From Bog-257 sp963834135 (GTDB lineage: Bacteria; Acidobacteriota; Terriglobia; Terriglobales; Acidobacteriaceae), in contig CAWIAN010000005.1 in assembly GCA_963834135.1 (NCBI GenBank), positions 620,001 through 684,000 of the forward strand: a stretch of DNA of 64,000 nucleotides. The letters run 5' to 3'. Position numbers and translations under genes: made by a program. Below, one piece after another: positions 16,411 through 25,500 of the stretch. The notes under the pieces are model-generated. The model made no database searches. It had not been told where the DNA came from and saw only the letters and a program-made list of their open reading frames with translations. Positions within the stretch are counted from its first letter, which is position 1, and each line of letters starts with the position of its first letter.

Positions 16411-17520
16411 CTACGATCTGGACGCGGCCAGCTGCTCTTTCTTCCGCGGAACCTCGCCCGGTGCCCCGTCCGTTTCGCCCGTCGCAATAGCCATGGTGGG
16501 CGTCGCTTCCGCCCTCTGCTGATCGACGTACGCCTTGGCCACTCCGACTGCCAGAGCTCGAATGCGCCCGATCACCCCCACGCGTTCGGTTACGCTAATC
16601 GCTCCGCGTGCGTCCAGAATGTTGAACAGGTGTGAGCACTTCAGACAGAGATCGAAAGCGCCTAGAACCGGGAAGCGGTGAATGGCCGCTCCTCGTTTTT
16701 CGCTGTTCGCTTCTCCGTCCCCGTCCGAGGCAGCGGCGGGCTCTTCGCTTTTCGCTTTTCGCTTGTCGCCAGAGGCGTTGATCGGCGGCGGTTTCAGCGC
16801 GGCGTATTCACTTAATAGCGCCTGGCACTCCGCCTCGTACAACTCAAGGTGCTTCCATGCTTTGGCTACGTCCGCATGTTCAAAGTTATAGACGGAAAAC
16901 TGCAACTCATCTTTTAAGCGAATCTCGCCATACTTGACCGGCCGCCCGTCGGGATCGACGACCCAGGTGATGTCGTAAATGCTGTCGACATCCTGGAGAA
17001 AGGCTGCGATGCGCTCGAGTCCGTAAGTGAGCTCGGCCGAAATTGGGTCGAGGTCGATGCCGCCGCACTGCTGGAAGTAGGTGAACTGCGTGATCTCCAG
17101 GCCGTCGAGCATGACCTGCCAGCCGATGCCCCAAGCGCCCAGCGTCGGCGACTCCCAGTTATCTTCCTCGAACTTAATGTCATGCTTACGTAGATCGATG
17201 CCAATCGCTTGCAACGATTCGAGATACAGCTCTTGTACATTGGTCGGCGGCGGCTTCAGGATTACCTGAAACTGCATGTGCTTGAAGAGTCGATTGGGGT
17301 TCTCGCCGTAGCGGCCGTCAGCCGGCCGGCGCGACGGCTGCACGTAGCCGACGCGATACGGCTTAGGCCCGAGCACGCGCAGGAAGGTTTCCGGCGCCAT
17401 GGTTCCGGCGCCGACCTCGACGTCATAGGGTTGTTGCAGCACGCAGCCGTGGTCGGCCCAGAAGGTCTGCAAGCGCAGCACGAGTTCCTGAAATGTCAGC
17501 GGATTTTGGGAGGAAGCCAA
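16411..17520 (-). CDS. glyQ: Glycyl-tRNA synthetase alpha subunit with internal repeat-derived insert
   Basis: The 369-aa product is the catalytic class II subunit that activates glycine; the family is usually about 290-310 aa. The N-terminal region (TFQELVLRLQTFWADHGCVL and PYDVEVGAGT) and the motifs up to about residue 240 are normal. The helix FNILDARGAISVTER resumes at about 300. Between about 243 and 283 is a charged, low-complexity insert (with KRKAKSEE and EANSEKR) encoded by two heptamer arrays. The C-terminus is also extended by about 40 residues. The insert probably forms a surface loop that does not harm function (inference). Confidence 0.93.
   Translation of the reverse strand: MASSQNPLTFQELVLRLQTFWADHGCVLQQPYDVEVGAGTMAPETFLRVLGPKPYRVGYVQPSRRPADGRYGENPNRLFKHMQFQVILKPPPTNVQELYLESLQAIGIDLRKHDIKFEEDNWESPTLGAWGIGWQVMLDGLEITQFTYFQQCGGIDLDPISAELTYGLERIAAFLQDVDSIYDITWVVDPDGRPVKYGEIRLKDELQFSVYNFEHADVAKAWKHLELYEAECQALLSEYAALKPPPINASGDKRKAKSEEPAAASDGDGEANSEKRGAAIHRFPVLGAFDLCLKCSHLFNILDARGAISVTERVGVIGRIRALAVGVAKAYVDQQRAEATPTMAIATGETDGAPGEVPRKKEQLAASRS
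16697..16769. repeat. Heptamer arrays inside the glyQ coding sequence
   Basis: TTCGC recurs at 16699 and 16706, and again at 16744, 16751 and 16758, followed by a GTCGC at 16765, each 7 apart. These arrays encode the low-complexity insert of GlyQ. The total insert preserves the reading frame. Confidence 0.85.
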
Positions 17521-17632
17521 ATGAGTCGTCCCCGATAAATGAGGCAGAAGCCCCGGAATAGTCCCCGTCAGGGCGTGTGCAACAAAGCTCAGAGCAGGGC
17601 TGAAAGAACCGCTAAGCGTTAGTATGACACGA

Positions 17633-18388
17633 TTACAGCTTCGCCAACACGGAGGCTGTCACTAACTTCTTTTCCAGGTGCCGCTCGATGATCTGCACCA
17701 GGAACTTTCGCAGGTCTGCGTATTGTGCCGAGCCGGAACTGCCAGACGGCACGCCGCTGTTCTCGGTAAAACTTCCGATCGAAGCCCGAAACATCTGGCC
17801 GGCCAGCACGCGCGACTCCGGAGCCAGCTGCGACGAGGCCAGCCGCTTGTGCTGCTCGCACATCAGGCCGTCGGCCAGCACGTGATAAAAGGCGCGGCTG
17901 CCATTCAAGGTTCGGCCGCACGCCATGCACGCACCGAGCTCGGGGAGAAAACCTACCAGTCGCACCAGCCAGAGTTGGAAGTAAGTAAGCGGCATCCAGA
18001 TTGAACCAGACCGCAGTTGATACAGCACTGCGGCCGCCAGCCGGAAGACGGCATCGTTGGCTTCGCGGTCGGGCAGCAACTCGTCGAGCGTTTCGGCTAC
18101 GTGCTCGAGCGCGACCACTCGAGGGTAGTCGATCCCGCTCGAGAGTGGAGACTCGAGGATGTCGCAGGAATCGAGCCGCGCCAGCTCCTGGCCCTCGCGA
18201 TCGTCGTAGTAGGCGCGAACGATTGTCAGCGGCTCCAGCGCTCCACCAAAGCGCCGCTTGGATTTCTTGGCGGCGCGCGCGACTCCCTTGACCTTGCCTT
18301 CGCTCCGGGTGAACAGCGTCACCAGCAGATCCGACTCGCGCAGCGGATAGGTTCGAAGAACGATCGCTTCCGACTGCTTTAGTGGCAT
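17633..18388 (-). CDS. recO: DNA repair protein RecO
   Basis: The 251-aa product loads RecA at gaps together with RecR and binds single-stranded DNA. The start MPLKQSEAIVLRTYPLRESD marks the N-terminal OB fold. The helical C-terminal part carries a zinc-finger-like CMACGRTL and a later MCEQHKR. I chose the ATG at 18388 because the family begins there; the frame runs 25 codons further upstream without homology. It precedes glyQ on the same strand, a gene order shared with many bacteria (recO-glyQ-glyS-ppdK region). Confidence 0.92.
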   Translation of the reverse strand: MPLKQSEAIVLRTYPLRESDLLVTLFTRSEGKVKGVARAAKKSKRRFGGALEPLTIVRAYYDDREGQELARLDSCDILESPLSSGIDYPRVVALEHVAETLDELLPDREANDAVFRLAAAVLYQLRSGSIWMPLTYFQLWLVRLVGFLPELGACMACGRTLNGSRAFYHVLADGLMCEQHKRLASSQLAPESRVLAGQMFRASIGSFTENSGVPSGSSGSAQYADLRKFLVQIIERHLEKKLVTASVLAKL

Positions 18389-18888
18389 GGAGGTCTCAAG
18401 GTTAAAGGTTGATTCTAAGGGCGGGGATTGGGGATGTGCAAAGACACCATGCGTGTGTTTCAAGCGGTGTATGTTTCGAGCCTTGTATCAGGGCACGACC
18501 TTGGTCGTACTGCCAAGTTTTGAATGAGCTCGGCTTCAGCCGCTGCACACTAGTCGCAGGGACTAAATCGAAAACCAATGCGACGCCTTTTGGGACGAGT
18601 AAATAGACTGCTGAAAAACTCGATTGGGCAGGCTCATCGGATTGAAGTCCGTCTCGCCGAAACCAAAAATAAAAGTGCTTCTCGGCACGGCTGAAGCCGT
18701 GCTGTGCTACAAAGCGTGCTTTCAGCAGCTTGTGAAGTCGTGCCCTACACGAACCTTACCGAACATTGTGTCCTGCGCGACGCCTCCGATTCTGGTCTCC
18801 CGGTGTATAGGTTCCAAAATTTCTCTCCACCTCGAATTCGACAACTTCTCTCGTCATCGAGTGTTACTGTTTGACAGTGCTTCCGACC
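18389..18888. other. Intergenic region with dispersed repeats
   Basis: No gene is seen in these 500 bases between recO and the VWA gene. They hold 'ggcttcagccgctg'-type palindromes near 18531 and the R4 element listed separately. Confidence 0.5.
18608..18728. repeat. MITE-like repeat family R4, copy 1
   Basis: The element is bounded by CTGCTGAAA (18608-18616) and its inverse TTTCAGCAG (18720-18728). The interior contains 'ggattgaagtccg', 'tctcgccgaaac' and a GGCACGGCTGAAGCCGTGC palindrome. An inverted relative lies at 26818-26960. Confidence 0.75.
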
Positions 18889-19986
18889 ATGCCTGCATTC
18901 TCGCGCGCCCTCATTCGACTCACCATTGCTTCTCTCGCTCTTGCCCTGATAAGCCTATCGCTGCCCGCCCAGCAAGAGGCGCCTACGCCGACCTTTTCTT
19001 CCAACGTCAAAGTGGTCACCGTGCTGGCGACCGTGCGCGACAAGAAGGGCAACATCATCAACAACCTCACGAAGGACGACTTCAAGCTGCAGCAGGATGG
19101 GCAGCCGCAAACCATTCGTTACTTCACGCGCGAAACCGATCTGCCGCTCACCCTGGGCTTGCTGGTCGATACCAGTCTGAGCCAGCGCCGCCTGATCGAG
19201 CAGGAGCGCGTCGCCAGTTACGCCTTCCTCAACGAGTTCATGCGCGTCGATAAGGACAAGGCCTTCGTCATGCATTTCGACTATGGCGCTGAGCTGCTGC
19301 AAGACCTGACCAGCGACCATCAGAAGCTGCAGGTGGCGCTCGATAAGCTCGACATGCCGGGAAACGGTCCGTCCGGCGGCCAGAGGACGGCGGGTAGCGA
19401 TGACGACGACACTCGCCGCTACCGGGGCGGAAGTACCACGTTGTATGATGCGATATTTCTTGCCTCCGACGAGCTGATGCAGAAACAGCAGGGCCGCAAG
19501 GCCCTCATCCTGCTGACCGACGGTGTGGACGAAGGCAGCAAGCTCACCCTGAACCGCGCCATCGAAGCCGCGCAGCGCTCGAACACGTTGGTGTACTCGA
19601 TTCTCTATGCCGACGCCGATGCTTATGGGCGTCAGGGTTTTGGGCATTCGGGAGGAATGGGCGGCGGGATGGGTCGTCATGGCGGCGGCTGGCCCGGGGG
19701 AGGCGGCGGGGGATATCCGCCTCAACGGCAACAGGAGCATCCCGACGGTAAGAAGGTTCTGGAGCGTCTCGCCCGCGAAACCGGAGGCCGCTTCTTCGAA
19801 GTGTCCAAGAAAGATCCGATCGACAAGATCTACGATTCGATCGCCGAGGAGCTGCGCAATCAGTACAGCATCGGCTACTCACCCGAAAAAGCTGTCGCCG
19901 GCCTGGGATACCACAAGATCATTGTCACCACTACGAACAAAGACATGATTGTGCAGGCGCGCGAAGGGTATTACGCAGAACAGTAA
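18889..19986 (+). CDS. Secreted VWA-domain protein (VWFA-related acidobacterial domain)
   Basis: The 365-aa product has a signal peptide (to about residue 29, SLPAQQ). A short beta region (NVKVVTVLATVRDKKGNIIN...FKLQQDGQPQTI) typical of the acidobacterial VWFA family follows. The VWA domain from about 92 has a MIDAS-like DTSLS motif and, later, LLTDGVDEGS. A glycine-rich segment (GGMGGGMGRHGGGWPGGGGG) interrupts the domain. ATG 18889 gives the best signal peptide; a TTG six codons upstream is possible. Such proteins probably mediate metal-dependent protein contacts at the envelope. The actual partner is unknown. Confidence 0.85.
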   Translation: MPAFSRALIRLTIASLALALISLSLPAQQEAPTPTFSSNVKVVTVLATVRDKKGNIINNLTKDDFKLQQDGQPQTIRYFTRETDLPLTLGLLVDTSLSQRRLIEQERVASYAFLNEFMRVDKDKAFVMHFDYGAELLQDLTSDHQKLQVALDKLDMPGNGPSGGQRTAGSDDDDTRRYRGGSTTLYDAIFLASDELMQKQQGRKALILLTDGVDEGSKLTLNRAIEAAQRSNTLVYSILYADADAYGRQGFGHSGGMGGGMGRHGGGWPGGGGGGYPPQRQQEHPDGKKVLERLARETGGRFFEVSKKDPIDKIYDSIAEELRNQYSIGYSPEKAVAGLGYHKIIVTTTNKDMIVQAREGYYAEQ

Positions 19987-19992
19987 AGAATC

Positions 19993-20079
19993 AGGGGATA
20001 GGGGTTAGGGAATCGGGGTCAGACACGAGTCGCGAATTTATTTGAATTTCTATCCCTAGCCCCCATCCCCGCTGACCCC
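19993..20079. repeat. Inverted pair of G-rich/C-rich heptamer arrays
   Basis: Units AGGGGAT, AGGGGTT and AGGGAAT (19993-20013) are answered by the inverse type ATCCCTA, GCCCCCA and TCCCCGC (20052-20072), both in period 7. They lie between the VWA gene and the amidase gene. Confidence 0.75.
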
Positions 20080-20154
20080 CAGCGTCGCTTTGCATCCCCT
20101 CACAATCCGTTTATGGTTAAGGGAACCCTGTAGCTCGTCTGTGGATCGTTCTGG

Positions 20155-21615
20155 ATGACTTTGAGGTTTCCGCTGGTCCATCACCGTCTCCGCCTGTGGC
20201 TGGGTGCCATCCTTTGCGCAGCGATCATGCTGATTCTGGTCGCGCGTTGGACGACGGTCCAGGCGCAGCCAAGCGATCAACTCACGGTGTACTCGCCCCA
20301 GACCACATACTCGGCCGCGATGCTCGACATTCAAGGGCATCCTTATGTCGGCCTCATCGAGTTGCTGGAGCCGCTGGGCTCAGTGGAAGGCCGCGTGGAC
20401 GGCAAGAAATACAAGCTGCGTTTTACGCCGCCCGGTGGTCATCCGGTTGAGGCGCAGTTTCAAGAGGGCAAGGACAAATCGAAAATCCTCAGCGAGAACT
20501 TCAAGCTGCCGGAGAACTTCGCGCAGCAGAATGGCCGCGGCTACGTTCCACTCGCTGCCGTGCCGGAGATCCTGACCAAGCTGCTGGCCAGGCCGGTGCA
20601 ATTGCACCCTGCGGCGCGGCGGCTGTTCATCGGCGACGTTGCTATGCGCTTCAGCTTGTCGCTCGACAAGAGCAATCCGCCGAAGCTGATTCTCAGCTTT
20701 CCGGTTTCGGTCAATCCATCGATTGCGACCGAACCGGGGCGCCTTCGCATGACCTTCCGCCGCGAGGCTGTGATCTCGAACGGGCAAGACAGTTACAACT
20801 TCACCGACTCGAACATCACCGGTGCGGTCTTCGCGGAGCGCGATGGACTGGCCGAGCTGGACATCATGGCGACGGTTCCGCTGATGGCGAACTTTGCCGA
20901 TGGCGGCAAGACCATTATCGTGAGCGCCGTGCCTCCTCCTCCGCCGGCGCCAGCCGAACCCGCTACGCCTCCTCCGGCCCCAGCGCAAACCCAGGCCCCG
21001 CAAGCCAAGGTCCCGTCGGGTCCGAGATTCCTGGTGCTGATCGATCCTGGTCACGGAGGAGCGGAGACCGGCGCAGTGATAACGCCCACGTTGATGGAAA
21101 AAGATGTCGTGCTCGCGCTGGGACGCCGGGTGCAACGCGAGCTGCAAAACCGCGGCATCGCCGCCGGCCTGCTGCGAAACGCCGATGTGGCGATCACGCT
21201 CGACCAGCGCGCAACCTCAACCAATGCGGCACGTCCTGCGCTGTACATTACTCTGCACGCGGCTAATACCGGACGCGGCGTTCATCTGTTCACTTCCATG
21301 TTGCCGGCGGAAAATCTGCAGAGAGGCAATTTCCTTCCCTGGGATCGAGCGCAGGCGGCGTTCCTCGACTTGAGCGGCACAGTCGCCGGGTCAGTTGCGG
21401 TGGAACTGGAAGCGCGCAAGCTGCCGAATGCCACGCTGGTAGCGCCTCTGCGGCCGATGAACAACATCGCGGCTCCGGCTATTGCGGTGGAAATTGCGCC
21501 GCCTGGCGATAACGTCGAGGACATTGCCAGTCCGGAATATCAGGAGAAAGTTGCGCAGGCGATTGCTGCCGGAGTGGTGGCAGTTCGCGGCAAGATCCCT
21601 GAGGTGCGTCCGTGA
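20155..21615 (+). CDS. N-acetylmuramoyl-L-alanine amidase (Amidase_3)
   Basis: The 486-aa product cleaves the bond between MurNAc and the stem peptide of peptidoglycan. It has an N-terminal signal anchor (about 11-37), a beta-rich copper-amine-oxidase-like/AMIN-type region (about 40-260) and a Pro/Ala linker (about 262-285). The C-terminal Amidase_3 domain has VLIDPGHGGAETG, the Glu of TLMEKD and the LHAAN histidine, which are the zinc ligands. The final Glu in AVEIAPPGDN is catalytic in the family. The next gene overlaps it by four bases, so the two are translationally coupled. Confidence 0.88.
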   Translation: MTLRFPLVHHRLRLWLGAILCAAIMLILVARWTTVQAQPSDQLTVYSPQTTYSAAMLDIQGHPYVGLIELLEPLGSVEGRVDGKKYKLRFTPPGGHPVEAQFQEGKDKSKILSENFKLPENFAQQNGRGYVPLAAVPEILTKLLARPVQLHPAARRLFIGDVAMRFSLSLDKSNPPKLILSFPVSVNPSIATEPGRLRMTFRREAVISNGQDSYNFTDSNITGAVFAERDGLAELDIMATVPLMANFADGGKTIIVSAVPPPPPAPAEPATPPPAPAQTQAPQAKVPSGPRFLVLIDPGHGGAETGAVITPTLMEKDVVLALGRRVQRELQNRGIAAGLLRNADVAITLDQRATSTNAARPALYITLHAANTGRGVHLFTSMLPAENLQRGNFLPWDRAQAAFLDLSGTVAGSVAVELEARKLPNATLVAPLRPMNNIAAPAIAVEIAPPGDNVEDIASPEYQEKVAQAIAAGVVAVRGKIPEVRP

Positions 21616-22247
21616 CGACTCTTCCTATCGAACCGCCCGTTGAAGGCACCGGACGTGGCGGCCGGCGCATCCTGTTCATGTTCGCCGTGCTGGCGATCGT
21701 CGCCGTGGGCCTCGGTTTTTATGCGCTGCATCTCAAGCGTAAGGTCGCGCGCGACGAACAGGCTGCCAGCGAGCAGTTGGCGGCCGCGACACCGCAGGGC
21801 AACGGGCCTCCGGAAGCCATCACGCTGTATGTTGCCAACGACAGTGATGGCACTCTGGGCAAAACGCAGGTGAGTGTTCCCATGCCGGCCGAGCGCAGCG
21901 AACGCGCGCGGGCGGTGTTGCGCACACTGCTCGGGCAATATTTGAAGGCGGACTCGACTCATCCCATCGGCAAAGACTCCGACGTGCGGCAGGTATTCCT
22001 GATGGACGACGGCAGCGCGGTTGTCGACACCAGCTCCGCGTTCGCAGACTCGCATCCTTCGGGCGTACTGGCGGAAGAGCTGACGGTCGCGTCGATCGTT
22101 ATGACTCTCAACGCGAATGACGGCAAGATCATGCGAGTGAAGATTCTGGTCAATGGCCAGGAACGCGAGACGCTTGCCGGGCACGCCGACCTGAAGCGCT
22201 TTTACGAGGCCGCCAACATGGGGCAGGTCGTGAAGGATATGCAGTAG
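21612..22247 (+). CDS. GerMN-domain membrane-anchored protein
   Basis: The 211-aa product starts at a GTG that overlaps the amidase stop codon (GTGA). It has a single N-terminal membrane helix (about 18-36) and a GerMN/sporulation-type domain (about 55-205) with ITLYVANDSDGTLGK, VDTSSAF and VASIVMTLNAN. GerMN domains occur in cell-wall-associated lipoproteins and are thought to bind wall or other proteins. Coupling with an amidase supports a role in wall remodelling; non-sporulating bacteria carry this pair too. Confidence 0.82.
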   Translation: MTTLPIEPPVEGTGRGGRRILFMFAVLAIVAVGLGFYALHLKRKVARDEQAASEQLAAATPQGNGPPEAITLYVANDSDGTLGKTQVSVPMPAERSERARAVLRTLLGQYLKADSTHPIGKDSDVRQVFLMDDGSAVVDTSSAFADSHPSGVLAEELTVASIVMTLNANDGKIMRVKILVNGQERETLAGHADLKRFYEAANMGQVVKDMQ

Positions 22248-22565
22248 TTAATCCGCGCCGGACTCAGTAGAAGACAAACGCTCGAGCAAAGTTACTGCGC
22301 GTCGCTGTTTCCTTCGCTCATCCCAAATTTCTGTTGGATATTACCCGCTTGGTGTAGTAAAGTTTCGGCCCAAACCCTAAAAGTGCTGGTTGGGGATTCC
22401 ATCTCGGTGTCGGAATTTACAACGCACTTATGCCCTTCGTCCTGGCGTTTGGTGAACCAAAAGTTTTGCGCCGATGTCTCCGCCAACAGGCCATTCCAGG
22501 CAACGAAAGGCATAAGGGCTCTAGCAGTCCCATTACCTGGTCTTTGAATAAAAGGAGAAGATCCC
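22248..22565. other. Long leader region upstream of the G8-like gene
   Basis: No gene is seen in 318 bases. An inverted pair, CTTATGCC near 22428 and GGCATAAG near 22510, spans about 80 bases and could fold in the leader of the downstream mRNA. AAGGAG precedes the GTG start at 22566. Confidence 0.45.
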
Positions 22566-25500
22566 GTGAAGAGCGCCGTTCAAAGCTTGCGGTTGCCAGC
22601 CGTTCGCGCTGCTATGTTGGGCTTGCTGTTCCTGCTGTCGTGTGCGGTTAGCTGGGCAGCTCCGAAGGAGTGTGGTAACGAGACGCTAAATCCGTTCGGC
22701 GATCTTAAGGATAACTACAAGACCGACCTGAAGGTCACTGGCACCTGCGAGATCAATGGGACGCCTGCTCAGGGAAAGGCTCTTCTTTACGTCTTCCATA
22801 ACGTCAACATCGTTAACGGCGGCAAGCTGATCTTCCACGACGACTTCGATATCGATTTCTATGCCGAGTCGATCCTGGTAGAGAACGGCGGCTCGCTGAT
22901 TGCGGTGTCGACGAATATAGGTTTTCTGCCGCGCGCCAGCCAGGCTGGCAGCGTTTTGCCCTTCCAGAAGCGCCTGACCTTCCATCTTTGGGGAGCCTTG
23001 AACGATGCCGGGATCACCTGCGCGAGCGATCCCCAGCCTGGGGGGGCGCCTTGTGGCATTCCGGACCCGGTATGGGCGGCAAACCCGATCATGGCAATGA
23101 GTCTGATGAAGAATCCGCCACCATCGCCGCCAAAACCGAAGAACGTTGCCTGTAATTCCATCCCGGGCTACAGCCAGTTCCTTCCCGGGGACGATTGCTT
23201 CTATCAGTACGAAATCCAGGACAAGCAGGACAAAGCTGCGGGAACGAAGGCTTTCTTCGGCCACAAGGTTCTAGCGGTTTCCTTCGGTGGAACCTTGCAA
23301 CTGTTCGGCTCAAGGGGTGTCAGTTACCTGCAAAACGGTCAGCAGTGTACGCCGAGTGTCCCGAACACCGAATGCAATCCGGCATTTACCGGAACCAGTT
23401 GGGTACGGTTGACGGGGTCGACCGGCGCGACCAAGATCTCGCTGAGCCGGACGGTGGACTGGAAAAAGGGCGATGAGATTGTTGTGACGCCGACAGACTA
23501 CCTGCCCTCCCATGCGGAGAAGGTGATCCTGGCCAAGGACGCGTCCGCAACCGGCGGCAACATGTTGGAGCTGGAAGAGCCAGGGCTGGAATACGATCAC
23601 CGCGCAACCACGTTCTCGCTGGGCTCCATGCCGAAAGACATCGGCCCGCAGAATGATCCCAACGTTCCCGACATCAATCGCGCTGTCGACACTCGCGCGG
23701 CCGTAGGTCTGCTGACACGAAACATTCAGATCGTCTCGCAAGGGGACCTGCCTTCCGACGGCTTCCCCGTAAGCGCGGGCTATTTCGGCGGTCACACTAT
23801 AGTGCGTCAGGGCTTTGCCAGCTATCAGGTGCAGGGCGTGATGTTCTATCAGCTGGGGCAGGGAGGCGTGATCGGACGATATCCGATCCACTTCCACATG
23901 GCCCGCAAGACGCCACAGCCGACCGCGGACGCCAACGATCCCACGCCTGAGCCGTTGAACTACGTGAAAGACTGCTCCATCTGGGATTCCATGACGCGAT
24001 GGGTGACGGTGCACGCTACCGAAGGCATGTACTTCGCGCGCAACGTGGGCTTCGAATCAATTGGGCACGGCTACTACCTGGAAGACGCGACCGAGATCGA
24101 CAACAGGTTCTACAGCAATCTGGGTGTGCTTGCCCGGGCGGCCATTCAAGACAAGGAACACAATCCGCGACAGGTTCCGGGAATCCTCGCCGACACGCGG
24201 CCCCGCAATCCGGCTGAGCATAACGACGACTACTTCCCGTACCGCTCCGACTATAACCATCCCACTATTTTCTGGATCACGAACGGCTGGAACGATTTTC
24301 AATACAACTTCGCAGCGGGTGCGGCGACCTGCGGCGCATGTTACTGGTGGCTGCCGGCCTCCGATAGCGGTCTCTCGCAATATCAGAAGTGGGATGGCTA
24401 CGCCTCACAGCAGATCGCGCAAAATTCGCCGACAAATTACACCCGCGCCGGCATGACCCCGATGAATATTTTCGTGGGCAACTCCTGCGTCGCTGCCATG
24501 AGTTCCTTCCAGATGAACGGGCAGACAGCAGAATGCCTGGGAGTTTCCGGCGACGGCGGCCGAGGATTATCGGCGGTCCCATCTTCGGCGCCTCCAGGAC
24601 CCGACGGGAGATTTCTCCCGGAGCAACCCTTCAATATTTACTATCCCGTGGTGGGCGAGGTTCACAATCCCACGATTTGCAATGCGGCGGACGGTAACTG
24701 CGCGGTCAATGTGAGCCCCTGCGATGCGGCCGACACGTTCTCTACCTGCGCCGTCACGCATCTGGATCACTACACTTCGTCCTTTAACTTTGCTCAGACC
24801 AACTTTGCGGCCGTGTGGTTGCGCAAGGGCTGGAACCTGGTCACCAACAGCGCTTTCACCGACGTGCAGAGCGGCGGCCTGAACTTCATCACCGGCGGCG
24901 GATACACCCGCTCGGACGTCAGCCTGGGCGAATGGATGGTGGCCCGCAACAGCGTCTTCATCGGCCACACCCAGGATCCGGACGAAAATTCTTACGCGCT
25001 CGACGTGGGGCCGTTCAACGGGCTGTCCGGTCTTTCCTGCGACAACAAAGGAACTTCCGGAAGAGACCATTGCGAATACGCCGCCGGCGGCGTCAGCTTT
25101 AACTTGCCGATCTTTCCCGGGCAGAAGCTGCTCAACATCTACGACGGCCCCTCGCAGCAGGCCAACAACGGCTACATCAATATCAATGTCTCTAAGGTTG
25201 AGGATTGTGCATCAAGCTCCGAAGGCAACTGCTGGAAGAGTAAGATCCCACTCGCTTGGAATTTTGGCGTACTGCAAAATCAAGAAAGTTCGGAATGCTA
25301 CATTCCGAACGCCGCCATCGGCTGGAAGCAACCGAACGGCTTCTACTATCCGCCGGCATTCCACTCGCGCGATCTGTATTTCGACAATGTCGATATCCGG
25401 CACTTTGTCGTTGAGCCACTGTTCGTGACCCTGAAGCCCGGCGAGAACAACCCCTTCGCTCAAGACCAGGACAAGGTCGACACCCGCTACTGTACCCATT

